Source: Micromonospora sp. NBC_01740
GTDB lineage: Bacteria > Actinomycetota > Actinomycetes > Mycobacteriales > Micromonosporaceae
Reading direction: 5' to 3'
Assembly: GCF_035920365.1 (NCBI RefSeq)
Contig: NZ_CP109150.1
Coordinates: 3,596,001 to 3,660,000 of the forward strand
Length of the DNA: 64,000 bases
Part shown: piece after piece, positions 25,112 to 33,221 of the stretch
Layout of the letters: each line of letters starts with the position of its first letter
Numbering within the stretch: the stretch's first letter is position 1
Program-made: the position numbers and the translations under genes
The notes under the pieces: generated by a model
Databases searched by the model: none
What the model saw: only the letters and a program-made list of their open reading frames with translations
What the model was told of the DNA's origin: nothing

Positions 25112-26000
25112 GGCCGTACTCCTGTTCGCCTCGCCAGAAGTAGATGAAACCTCCGACGCCCATCACGATCGCCCAGCCCAGCGCCGTCACCCAGAGCTGG
25201 GGCAGGGAGGAGCTGAGCGTCGGCGTGTTCTCCAGCAGCGAGACCCGGGCCAGCTCGATGTAGACGAGCGCGGGGTTGAGCTCGACCAGCCTGGAGGCCC
25301 AGGAGGGCAGCTGCTCCTCGAAGAGCGCCACGCTGTAGAGCACCCCGGAGCCGTACATCCAGGCGCGCATGACGAAGGGCATGACCTGCTTGAGGTCCGC
25401 CAGCTTCGAGCCCATCCGGGCCATCGCCATGGTCAGCCCGGCGTTGAAGATCGTCTGGAGCAGGATCGCCGGCGGCAGCATCAGCCAGGCCAGGGTGATC
25501 GGCTCACCGGTCACCAGCACGATGAGGACGAGCACCACCATCGAGCCGAGCAGCTGCTGGAACTGGGTGATCGTCACGGCCAGCGGCAGGCAGGCCCGGG
25601 GGAAGTGCAGGGCCCGGATCAGGCCCAGGTTGCTGGTGATCGACTGCGTGCCGTTCTGCACCGCGGTCTGGGTGAAGTTGAAGATGAACAGGCCGGTGCA
25701 GAGGTAGGCGATGAAGTTCGGGGTCCTGTTCTGCTCCAGCACCACACCGAAGATCAGGTAGTAGACCGCCGCGTTGGTCAGCGGGGTGAGCACCTGCCAG
25801 AGCTGCCCCAGCCGGGCGTTGCTGAACGACGCCACCAGCTTGGCGTTGGCGTACGCGGCGATGAAGTGCCGGTAGCGCCAGAGCTGCCCCGCGTATTCGC
25901 CCAGGGACGGCCGTTCGCCGGCGAACCGGAGACCGTAGCGCTGGGCGAGCTGGGCCCCGGTGAGCCCGGAATCCGGGTCTGCCACCGTGGTGTTGGCCAT
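25104..26000 (-). CDS. ABC-2 type polysaccharide/teichoic acid export permease (TagG-like), 298 aa
   Basis: Membrane partner of the ATPase whose gene overlaps its 3' end. Six hydrophobic segments follow an N-terminal amphipathic region (YRHFIAAYANAKLVASFSNA) characteristic of TagG/KpsM/Wzm permeases. LGQLWQVLTPLTNAAVYYLIFGV and the late NPALVYIELAR are typical. I chose the ATG at 26000 (MANTTVADPD); the open frame extends further upstream, but through a non-coding-looking, lower-GC spacer shared with the divergent TetR gene. It is first in the leftward operon exporter-ATPase-cytidylyltransferase-polymerase. Confidence 0.92.
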   Translation of the reverse strand: MANTTVADPDSGLTGAQLAQRYGLRFAGERPSLGEYAGQLWRYRHFIAAYANAKLVASFSNARLGQLWQVLTPLTNAAVYYLIFGVVLEQNRTPNFIAYLCTGLFIFNFTQTAVQNGTQSITSNLGLIRALHFPRACLPLAVTITQFQQLLGSMVVLVLIVLVTGEPITLAWLMLPPAILLQTIFNAGLTMAMARMGSKLADLKQVMPFVMRAWMYGSGVLYSVALFEEQLPSWASRLVELNPALVYIELARVSLLENTPTLSSSLPQLWVTALGWAIVMGVGGFIYFWRGEQEYGRG

Positions 26001-26151
26001 GGTTAGGCGCTCCGATCTCTTTCGTGCCAACGGGTTGCGCGCGACGACGGGAGAGCGTGGCCAGTGCGGAGCGCCGCCTCGTCGCCGGGCGAACCGTAGT
26101 GGAAAACACGTCGGGACGCAACCGTACCGTCGCTGCGCTACATTGTTGCAC

Positions 26152-26832
26152 GTGAAGACCGATAAGAGGCGGGTGCCGGCCGGTGCGGCGGTGCTCCGTG
26201 ACGACATCACCACGGCCATCCGCCGCGCGGTCACGCAGGAGCTGGCGGAGGTCGGCTACGGACGGTTGTCGATAGAGGCGGTGGCCCGGCGGGCCGGGGT
26301 CAGCAAGACGGCGATCTACCGCCGGTGGCGCTCCAAGCTCGAGCTGGTGCTGGACATGGTCTCCGCGGTCGCCGGGCGCAAGCTGCCGATGGTGGACGCC
26401 GGCAGCCTGCACGGGGACGTGGAGCTGCTGCTGCTCGTGGCCGCCGGTGCGCTACGTCACCCACTGGCCTCGCAGATCATCCCGGACCTGCTCGCCGAAG
26501 CGGCGCGCAACCCGCAGATCGCCGAGACCCTCCAGCGGGCGCTCACCGGCTACCAGGACCGGGTCGGCGAGCTCGTCATCGGCCGGGCGGTCGAGCGGGG
26601 TGAGCTGCCGGCGGGCGCCGACCGGCGCGGCGCGGCGGATCTGATCGTCGGGCCGGTCTACTGGCGGCTGGCGATTTCGCGGACACCCCTTGACACGCCG
26701 GAGATCACGCGCATGGCCGCCGCGATCGTCGCGGCCCTGCGGGTAGCATGTACCGGTCCGTCCCTCGACGAGCCGGCGGTGTGGGACACCCGGTCCCTGA
26801 CCACTTCTGAACCCCATCGGGCCGGTGCGTGA
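26152..26832 (+). CDS. TetR-family transcriptional regulator, 226 aa
   Basis: A one-component repressor-type regulator. The N-terminal HTH is residues about 30-60 (RLSIEAVARRAGVSKTAIYR, then RWRSKLELV). The ligand domain matches the common TetR_C layout with PVYWRLAISRTPL near the end. I chose the GTG at 26152 (MKTDKRRV); an in-frame TTG at 26146 is an alternative. It is divergent from the teichoic-acid exporter operon and 94 bases ahead of the aminotransferase gene, so it may control either surface-polymer transcription unit. No clear operator palindrome was found. Confidence 0.82.
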   Translation: MKTDKRRVPAGAAVLRDDITTAIRRAVTQELAEVGYGRLSIEAVARRAGVSKTAIYRRWRSKLELVLDMVSAVAGRKLPMVDAGSLHGDVELLLLVAAGALRHPLASQIIPDLLAEAARNPQIAETLQRALTGYQDRVGELVIGRAVERGELPAGADRRGAADLIVGPVYWRLAISRTPLDTPEITRMAAAIVAALRVACTGPSLDEPAVWDTRSLTTSEPHRAGA

Positions 26833-26871
26833 ACGTTGACCTCGTCGGTCTCGGCCTGATTCGCAACGGGC

Positions 26872-26877
26872 TAGTAT
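26872..26877 (+). promoter_or_regulatory. Possible -10 element ahead of the aminotransferase gene
   Basis: TAGTAT lies 50 bases before the aminotransferase ATG in a short AT-rich stretch, with no good -35 hexamer at the right distance. A strong RBS, AGGAGG, follows at 26914-26919. Confidence 0.4.
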
Positions 26878-26926
26878 CGCACCCCGAACCCCCACCCGAG
26901 CACCATCTGACACAGGAGGATGCCCC

Positions 26927-28036
26927 ATGGCTGGGCCGCACCCAGAGTTCATTCCCCCAGCGCGGCCGATCATCGGCGACGCCGAGATCGAAGCGGCTGT
27001 CCGGGTGCTCCGCAGCGGCCGGGTGGTGCAGGGTCCCGAGGTCGCGGCCTTCGAGGAGGAGTTCGGCGAGCTGGTCGCCGGGCGGCACTGCGTCGCGGTG
27101 AACTCGGGCACCTCCGCCCTGCACCTCACCCTCATGGCCCTGGGCTTCGGCCCGGGTGACGAGGTCATCGTGCCGTCATTCTCCTTCGCGGCCAGCGCGA
27201 ACGCCGTCCGGCTGGTCGGCGCCGAGCCGGTCTTCGTGGACATCGAGGCGGGCAGCTTCTGCCTCGACCCGGAGGCGGTCGCCGCCGCGGTCACCCCGCG
27301 CACCGTGGCGATCATGCCGGTCCACCTCTACGGCCACCCCGCCGCCATGGACCGGATCATGGCGATCGCGGAGCGGCACGGCCTGGCCGTCGTCGAGGAC
27401 GCCGCCCAGGCGCACGGCGCCGCGCTGAACGGCACCCCGGTCGGCGCGTTCGGCACCGCCGGCTGCTTCAGCTTCTACCCGACCAAGAACATGCACGCCC
27501 TGGAGGGCGGCATGGTCAGCACCGGCGACGCCGAGCTGGCCCGCACCCTGCGGCTGCTGCGCAACCAGGGCATGGAGCAGCGCTACGCCAACGAGATCGT
27601 CGGCGCGAACATGCGGATGACCGACGTCGCCGCGGCCATCGGCCGGGTCCAGCTGGGCCAGCTCGGCGAGTGGACCGAGCAGCGCCGGGCGAACGCCAAG
27701 TTCCTCGACTCGAAGATCACCGGCATGGTCACCCCGCCGGTCGCCGACGCCGCCCGGCACGTCTACCACCAGTACACGGTGCGGGTGCAGGGCGACCGGG
27801 ACGCCGCCCAGCAGCGCCTGACCGAGCTGGGCATCGGCAACGCCGTCTACTACCCGACCCCGATCCACCGGCTCAAGCCCTACCTGACCGAGGACGGCAA
27901 GCCCGGCCCCTGGGACCTGCCGGAGACCGAGCGGGCCGCCGCCGAGGTCGTCTCCCTGCCGGTGCACCCCTCGCTGACCGAGGCCGAGCTGGAGCGCATC
28001 GCCGAGGGCGCGAACCTGGCCGGGGGTGCCCGGTGA
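26927..28036 (+). CDS. DegT/DnrJ/EryC1 sugar aminotransferase (WbpE-like), 369 aa
   Basis: A PLP enzyme that transaminates a keto-sugar nucleotide. Lys187 in FYPTKNMHALEGG is the Schiff-base lysine. NSGTSALHLTLMAL binds the PLP phosphate, EDAAQAHGA carries the ring-nitrogen Asp, and VYHQYTVRV and PIHRLKPY are family marks. It overlaps the next gene, a Gfo/Idh dehydrogenase, by four bases (GTGA). This coupling matches WbpB-WbpE pairs that oxidise UDP-GlcNAcA at C3 and aminate it to UDP-GlcNAc(3NH2)A. Other 3- or 4-aminosugars cannot be excluded. Confidence 0.88.
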   Translation: MAGPHPEFIPPARPIIGDAEIEAAVRVLRSGRVVQGPEVAAFEEEFGELVAGRHCVAVNSGTSALHLTLMALGFGPGDEVIVPSFSFAASANAVRLVGAEPVFVDIEAGSFCLDPEAVAAAVTPRTVAIMPVHLYGHPAAMDRIMAIAERHGLAVVEDAAQAHGAALNGTPVGAFGTAGCFSFYPTKNMHALEGGMVSTGDAELARTLRLLRNQGMEQRYANEIVGANMRMTDVAAAIGRVQLGQLGEWTEQRRANAKFLDSKITGMVTPPVADAARHVYHQYTVRVQGDRDAAQQRLTELGIGNAVYYPTPIHRLKPYLTEDGKPGPWDLPETERAAAEVVSLPVHPSLTEAELERIAEGANLAGGAR

Positions 28037-29070
28037 GCGCCGGCCGCAAGCTGCGCGCCGGCCTGATCGGCCTCGGCGCGATGGGCCGCAACCACGCCCG
28101 CATCCTCGCCGGCCTGGACGGCGTGGAGCTGGTCGGCATCGTCGACCCGGCCGGCGACACCACCGGCACGCTGCGGGCACCGGTCGTGCCCGAGCTCGGC
28201 GACCTGCTCGCCCTCGGCGTCGACTACGCGGTGGTGGCCTGCCCGACGGCGCTGCACGAGCAGGTCGGCCTGGAGTTGGCCGCCAACGGCGTCAGCGCCC
28301 TGATCGAGAAGCCCCTCGCGCAGAGCGTGGACGCGGCGGTGCGGCTCGTGGAGGCCTTCGAGGCCGCCGGCCTGGTGGCCGGCGTCGGGCACATCGAGCG
28401 CTACAACCCCGCCCTGCAGAACCTGCGCACCCGGCTGGAGGCGGGCGAGCTGGGCGAGGTCTACCAGGTCGTCACCCGCCGGCAGGGTCCCTTCCCGCAC
28501 CGCATCGCCGACGTCGGCGTGGTGATGGACCTGGCCACCCACGACATCGACCTGACCAGCTGGGTGACCGGCCAGGAATACACCTCGGTGTCGGCCCGGA
28601 CGGTGTCGCGCAGCGGCCGGCTGCACGAGGACATGGTCGCCGTGGTGGGGCAGCTCGCCGACGGCACCATGGTCAACCACCTGGTCAACTGGCTGAGCCC
28701 GCTCAAGGAGCGGTCCACGGTGATCACCGGTGACCGGGGCTGCTTCGTCGCCGACACCCTCACCGCCGACCTCACCTTCTACGCCAACGGCGCCATCGAC
28801 ACCGAGTGGGAGGCGCTGCGCGCGTTCCGCGGCGTCGCCGAGGGCGACATGGTGCGCTACGCGATCCCGAAGCGGGAGCCGCTGCTGGTCGAGCACGAGC
28901 GCTTCCGCGACGCGGTCGAGGGCAAGGAGAGCGACATCGTGACCCTGCGCCAGGGCCTGCGTACGGTCGAGGTGGCCGGCGCCGTCCTGCGCTCCGCGAC
29001 CGACGGCAGCACGATCACCGTGGGGGCGGGCACCGCGTCCCCGGCGGGGGACACCGTTCCCACCCGCTGA
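28033..29070 (+). CDS. Gfo/Idh/MocA sugar-nucleotide 3-dehydrogenase (WbpB-like), 345 aa
   Basis: An NAD(P)-dependent oxidoreductase. The N-terminal Rossmann fold has GLIGLGAMGRNHARIL, the EKP motif is IEKPLAQ (residues 91-97), and the C-terminal substrate domain has GHIERYNPALQ and MDLATHDIDL. Its GTG start overlaps the aminotransferase stop, so the two are translationally coupled. With the aminotransferase, the UDP-sugar 6-dehydrogenase at 41532 and the acetyltransferase at 44794, it completes the set expected for a 2,3-diamino-glucuronic acid precursor. The step (C3 oxidation of UDP-GlcNAcA) is inferred from that context. Confidence 0.86.
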   Translation: MSAGRKLRAGLIGLGAMGRNHARILAGLDGVELVGIVDPAGDTTGTLRAPVVPELGDLLALGVDYAVVACPTALHEQVGLELAANGVSALIEKPLAQSVDAAVRLVEAFEAAGLVAGVGHIERYNPALQNLRTRLEAGELGEVYQVVTRRQGPFPHRIADVGVVMDLATHDIDLTSWVTGQEYTSVSARTVSRSGRLHEDMVAVVGQLADGTMVNHLVNWLSPLKERSTVITGDRGCFVADTLTADLTFYANGAIDTEWEALRAFRGVAEGDMVRYAIPKREPLLVEHERFRDAVEGKESDIVTLRQGLRTVEVAGAVLRSATDGSTITVGAGTASPAGDTVPTR

Positions 29071-29153
29071 CGATGGGCGACCGCGGTCCGCGTCCGGCGG
29101 GCCGCGGTCCGGCACCTCGCACCGCCAGCCCTCCTCCCACCTAAGGACAGCGC

Positions 29154-31718
29154 ATGTCAACGCCCCGCCGAGCGCCGCGGCTCGTCGTACTGGTCGCCAA
29201 CGGCATCACCGGCGACTCCCGCGTACAGAAGACCGCCATCGCCGCCGCCCGGGACGGGTGGGACGTGGTCCTGGTGGGCCGGAGCAGCCGCAAGAAGGGC
29301 GAGCCGGAGCGCTCCGCCATGGGGCCGATCCAGGTCATCCGGGTGCCGGTGCCGCAGACCCTGTCCCGCCGGCCGGCCCGCGAGCACCGGATCCGCCGCA
29401 CGGTGACGCAGTTCGGCATCCCGGACAAGTCCGCCCTGGCCCGCTACCGCGCCTCGCACCAGGCCTGGCTCCGGACGCAGACGGCGAAGCGCAACCCTCC
29501 GCCGCGCGCCTGGCTGCGGGCGCACGAGGCGGTGCACCAGTTCCGGCTGCGGGCCTGGGGCTGGGAACAGTTCCACAGCACCCAGCCGCTGCCGCCCACC
29601 GGCGACTGGCGGACCGACTGGCCGACGCTTGTCGACATCGACCTGGCGTTCGGGCCGGTGCTGGAGGAGCTGGAGCCGGACGTCATCCACGCCAACGACA
29701 TCAACACCATCCCGACGGCGGCGATGAGCGCCGCGCGGCTGCGGGCGCGCGGGCGCGGCTGCGTCTGGCTCTACGACGCCCACGAGTACGTGCAGGGCGT
29801 CGCCTGGCCCAAGCCGCAGCAGGCCAGTGGCGTGCGGGCCGCCGAGCGGGAGTTCATCGGCCGGGCCGACGCGGTGGTCACCGTCTCCGAGCAGATCGCG
29901 GAGAAGCTCCAGACCGAGTACGGGCTGCCGAAGACCCCGATGGTGGTGGGAAACTCGCCGGTGCGCGAGGGCATCCGCAGCGGCGCCGTGACCGCCTCCG
30001 TGCGGGAGCGCGCCGGCGTCGCCGAGGGCGTGCCGCTGATGGTGTACGCGGGCTGGATCGGCAAGGAACGCGGGCTGGACACCGTCATCGCGGCGCTGCC
30101 GCAGTTGCCGGAGCACCACCTGGCCCTGGTCAGCGGCCGGATGACCCCGCTGCTGGAGGACCTGCTCGCCCGCGCCGAGGCGACCGGCACGCGGGACCGG
30201 GTGCACGTGGTCCCCTACGTCGCGCCGTACGAGGTCGCCGACTACCTCAGCTCCGCCGACCTCGGCCTGATCCCGTTCCAGCGGACCCCGAACTGCGAGC
30301 TGTCCCTGCCGACGAAGGTCTCCGAGTACCTGCACGCCGGCCTTCCCCTGGTCACGAGCGACGTGCAGGTGGTCCGGGCGTTCGTCGAGGGCCACGACAT
30401 CGGGGAGACCTTCACCTCCGGCGACGTGGCGGGCTTCGTGGAGGCGACGCGGCGGGCCACCGCCCGCCGGGTCGAGCTGGCCGCGCACATCAGCGAGCCG
30501 ATCCTCGACGAGCTGTCCTGGGAGCGGCAGAGCAGCAAGCTGCTCCAGCTCTACCGGGACCTCTCCGGCGTCGCGCCGGCCGGCCCGCGCGAGGTGCCCT
30601 GGACGGTGCAGGAGCGTCCGGTCACCGCGCCGTCGACGGGCACGGCCGAGCCGCGGCCCCTGGGCGGCTGGCGCGAGCTCGGTGACACGCCGATCCGCCT
30701 CGGCCTCGGCCCGGCCAACTACGCCGGTCAGGCCGCCGCCTTCGCCAGGGCCATCTGCCGGGACAACGCCGACGTGTCGGTGCAGGTGGTGATGAACAAG
30801 CTGCCCGGCTCGTTCGACTACCCGGCGGACGTCTACCTCGACTCGCTGCGCCAGCCGGAGCTCGACTTCCAGCTGGAGCAGGTCAACCGGGTGCTCAGCC
30901 AGTACACCCACGTGCTGGTGGACGCGTTCATGCCGCTGTTCGGCCAGCTCAACGGCGACAACATCGAGGGTGACCTGCCGGCGTTGCGCAAGGCCGGGAT
31001 CAAGGTCGCGCTGCTGGCGCACGGCAGCGAGATCCGGCATCCGGACCGGCACCAGCAGCGGCACGAGTTCTCCCTGTTCAGCGACGCGCCCGACGGCATC
31101 GCGGCGAAGCTGCGGAAGAAGGCCGAGCGCAACCGGCGGGTGGCCGAGGAGTGCGGGCTGCCGGCCTTCGTGACCACGCCGGACCTGCTCGAGGACCTGC
31201 CCTGGGCGACGTGGGCCCCGCTGGTGGTGGACGTCGACGCGTGGGCCTGCGACCGGCCGGTGATGCAGCGGTCCCGCCCGCTGGTGCTGCACGCCCCCTC
31301 CAAGCGGTGGACCAAGGGCACCGACCGGATCCTGCCGGCGATGCAGGCCCTGCACGACCGGGGCGTCATCGAGCTGCGGCTGGCCGAGGGGGTCGCCTGG
31401 GCGGAGATGCGCGAGCTGGTCCGCGACTGCGACCTGGTGCTCGACCAGTTCACCACCGGCAGCTTCGGCACCTTCGCCGTGGAGGCGATGGCCGCCGGCA
31501 AGCCGGTGGTGGCCTACCTCAGCGAGCAGGTCACCAAGACCGTCGGCGGCGACCTGCCGATCGTCAACGCCACCCCGACCGACCTCACCACGGTCGTCGA
31601 GTCCCTGCTCGACGACCGGGAGGCGACCGCCAAGATCGGCCTCGCCTCCGCCGAGTACGCCCGCACCTACCACGACGGCACCTGGACGGCCCGCCAGCTC
31701 ACCTCGTTCCTCGGCTGA
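29154..31718 (+). CDS. Two-module GT4-type glycosyltransferase, 854 aa
   Basis: A large cytoplasmic protein with two GT-B modules. Module 1 (about 1-470) opens LVVLVANGITGDSRVQKTA and has DVIHANDINTIPT, WLYDAHEYVQG, YAGWIGKERGLDTV and LPTKVSEYLHAGLPLVTSD. A Pro/Thr-rich linker (about 480-520) leads to module 2 (about 525-854), which has ANYAGQAAAFARAI, LLAHGSEIRHP, HAPSKRWTKGTDRILPA and FGTFAVEAMAAGKPVVAYL. Both keep a GT4-style donor loop and E-x7-E-like region, so it may add two sugars in sequence. Module 1 is related to the GT4 genes at 33222 and 38346. ATG at 29154 has AAGGA upstream. Confidence 0.85.
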   Translation: MSTPRRAPRLVVLVANGITGDSRVQKTAIAAARDGWDVVLVGRSSRKKGEPERSAMGPIQVIRVPVPQTLSRRPAREHRIRRTVTQFGIPDKSALARYRASHQAWLRTQTAKRNPPPRAWLRAHEAVHQFRLRAWGWEQFHSTQPLPPTGDWRTDWPTLVDIDLAFGPVLEELEPDVIHANDINTIPTAAMSAARLRARGRGCVWLYDAHEYVQGVAWPKPQQASGVRAAEREFIGRADAVVTVSEQIAEKLQTEYGLPKTPMVVGNSPVREGIRSGAVTASVRERAGVAEGVPLMVYAGWIGKERGLDTVIAALPQLPEHHLALVSGRMTPLLEDLLARAEATGTRDRVHVVPYVAPYEVADYLSSADLGLIPFQRTPNCELSLPTKVSEYLHAGLPLVTSDVQVVRAFVEGHDIGETFTSGDVAGFVEATRRATARRVELAAHISEPILDELSWERQSSKLLQLYRDLSGVAPAGPREVPWTVQERPVTAPSTGTAEPRPLGGWRELGDTPIRLGLGPANYAGQAAAFARAICRDNADVSVQVVMNKLPGSFDYPADVYLDSLRQPELDFQLEQVNRVLSQYTHVLVDAFMPLFGQLNGDNIEGDLPALRKAGIKVALLAHGSEIRHPDRHQQRHEFSLFSDAPDGIAAKLRKKAERNRRVAEECGLPAFVTTPDLLEDLPWATWAPLVVDVDAWACDRPVMQRSRPLVLHAPSKRWTKGTDRILPAMQALHDRGVIELRLAEGVAWAEMRELVRDCDLVLDQFTTGSFGTFAVEAMAAGKPVVAYLSEQVTKTVGGDLPIVNATPTDLTTVVESLLDDREATAKIGLASAEYARTYHDGTWTARQLTSFLG

Positions 31719-31731
31719 GGCCACGCCGGTC

Positions 31732-31776
31732 CGACGGCCGCCCGTCCCCCGCACCGCGGGAGGCGGGCGGCCGTCG
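31732..31776. terminator. Convergent hairpin terminator 1
   Basis: A perfect 13-bp stem, CGACGGCCGCCCG with CGGGCGGCCGTCG, begins 13 bases after the end of the two-module glycosyltransferase gene. The loop itself contains a smaller stem (CCCGC with GCGGG). Confidence 0.7.
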
Positions 31777-31799
31777 GCGTGGCGGCCACGTCCGACAGG

Positions 31800-31835
31800 C
31801 GGCGGCCCGGACGATCGCAATCGTCCGGGCCGCCG
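31800..31835. terminator. Convergent hairpin terminator 2
   Basis: A perfect 16-bp stem, CGGCGGCCCGGACGAT with ATCGTCCGGGCCGCCG, closes a CGCA tetraloop. It lies 33 bases beyond the end of the leftward acyltransferase gene and is symmetric, so it can serve both converging genes. Confidence 0.75.
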
Positions 31836-31868
31836 TCGTCGCTGCCGGCCGACCGCCGGCGGTGTCGG

Positions 31869-33044
31869 TCAGAAGACCGCCCGCACGTACGGGATCTTCG
31901 ACGCCAGCATGGAGACGGCGAAGGAGATCACCAGCACGGCCGGGTAGGTCAGCCCGATGACCACCAGCGACCGCCCGGCCTCCACGTCGGGGATGAGCTG
32001 CCGGAAGACCTCGAAGACCAGCAGGTGGATCAGGAACACCCCGAACGAGGCGTCGGAGAGGCGGGTCACCAGGCGGCCCACGGCGGGGCGCCAGGTGACC
32101 CGGGACCCGATGCTCACCGAGGCCATGAAGATCAGCAGGGTGGCGGCGGCGACCAGGGTGCCGGTCGCCATCACCGGGAAGGTGACCTGGAGCAGGCGGT
32201 GCTGGGGCGCCACCCCGAACTGCCAGATCGCCTCGGCCAGCAGCAGGCCGGCGCCGAGCAGGGCGAGCGTCGTCCAGAGCCGATTGAGCACCACCCGGCG
32301 CAGGGCCCAGCCGGCGATGAAGAAGCCGACGTACGGCCACCACCGGTTCCAGCTGGTCAGGATGTTCGGCCGGGAGTCGCCCAGCATCAGGGCGATGCCC
32401 GGGATCATGTACGCCACCATGGTCCAGCCCAGCGCCACCCCGGCGGTGACCAGCGCGCGGTGCCGCCCGCCGGCGTGCAGGAACGGCGCGATGACGGGCG
32501 CGAGCACGTAGAGCCCGGCGATCAGCCAGAGGAAGTACAGCGCGGTGAAGACCTTGCCGTCGATCAGCAGCCGGGTGAGCAGGGTGAGGCTCACCTCCTC
32601 GCCCCGCATGGCCATCCGCACCACGACCACGTACACCACGTGCCAGACGATCATGGCGGGGAGGATCCGGGCGAACCGCTTGCGGTAGAACGCGGCCGGG
32701 CCGGCCCGGTGCGCCCGCGGATCGAGCACGAACGCCCCGCTGATCATGATGAACGCGGGCACGGTCCAGATCGCCCCGATGTCGATCGCGGTCGCGACCC
32801 ACCAGCCGAGGTTGCCGCGCAGGTCGTCCTGGCCGACGACGACGCCGAAGACGTGGATCGCCACCACGCCGCAGATCGCCACGACCCGCAGCGCGTCCAG
32901 CCCGTACTCGCGAGGTGGTGGTCCGCCGGCCCGGCCCTCCGGCTGCGCGGTGGCGACGGCGCCGTCCGACCGGTGCGGGGCCGGCGACGGTGCGGGGCCG
33001 GCCCCGACGGCCGGCGCGACGTTGACAGGGTGGGAGGCGGTCAC
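31869..33044 (-). CDS. Acyltransferase-3 family membrane protein, 391 aa
   Basis: A ten-segment membrane O-acyltransferase, closest in look to WecH/OatA-like enzymes that acetylate polysaccharides. After a disordered N-terminal 45 residues comes YGLDALRVVAICGVVAIHVF with the conserved His, then AFIMISGAFVLDP, YRKRFARILPAMIVWHVVYV and the late SDASFGVFLIHLLVFEV. It sits inside the polysaccharide region but is opposed in direction to its neighbours and isolated by two hairpins, so it is its own transcription unit. The sugar acceptor is unknown. Confidence 0.85.
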   Translation of the reverse strand: MTASHPVNVAPAVGAGPAPSPAPHRSDGAVATAQPEGRAGGPPPREYGLDALRVVAICGVVAIHVFGVVVGQDDLRGNLGWWVATAIDIGAIWTVPAFIMISGAFVLDPRAHRAGPAAFYRKRFARILPAMIVWHVVYVVVVRMAMRGEEVSLTLLTRLLIDGKVFTALYFLWLIAGLYVLAPVIAPFLHAGGRHRALVTAGVALGWTMVAYMIPGIALMLGDSRPNILTSWNRWWPYVGFFIAGWALRRVVLNRLWTTLALLGAGLLLAEAIWQFGVAPQHRLLQVTFPVMATGTLVAAATLLIFMASVSIGSRVTWRPAVGRLVTRLSDASFGVFLIHLLVFEVFRQLIPDVEAGRSLVVIGLTYPAVLVISFAVSMLASKIPYVRAVF

Positions 33045-33174
33045 CGGGCCATGCTAGTGCCCCGGGCGGTGGTGTCCGCCGACGCCGCCGCAGCCGTTGG
33101 GTCGACCGCCGCGCGACGGCCGTCGACCGCCCCGGCGCACCGGGAGCGTGGCGTCCGGGCGGCTGCCGCTGCCG

Positions 33175-33180
33175 TACACT
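33175..33180 (+). promoter_or_regulatory. Possible -10 element ahead of a GT4 gene
   Basis: TACACT, 41 bases before the ATG at 33222, is similar in position and flanks (CGTACACTCGC) to the TACAAT (CGTACAATCGC) before the paralogous gene at 38346. The shared 11-mer differs at one base. Confidence 0.45.
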
Positions 33181-33221
33181 CGCCGGGGCCCGACGGGCCC
33201 GCACGGACGGAGGAGACACCC

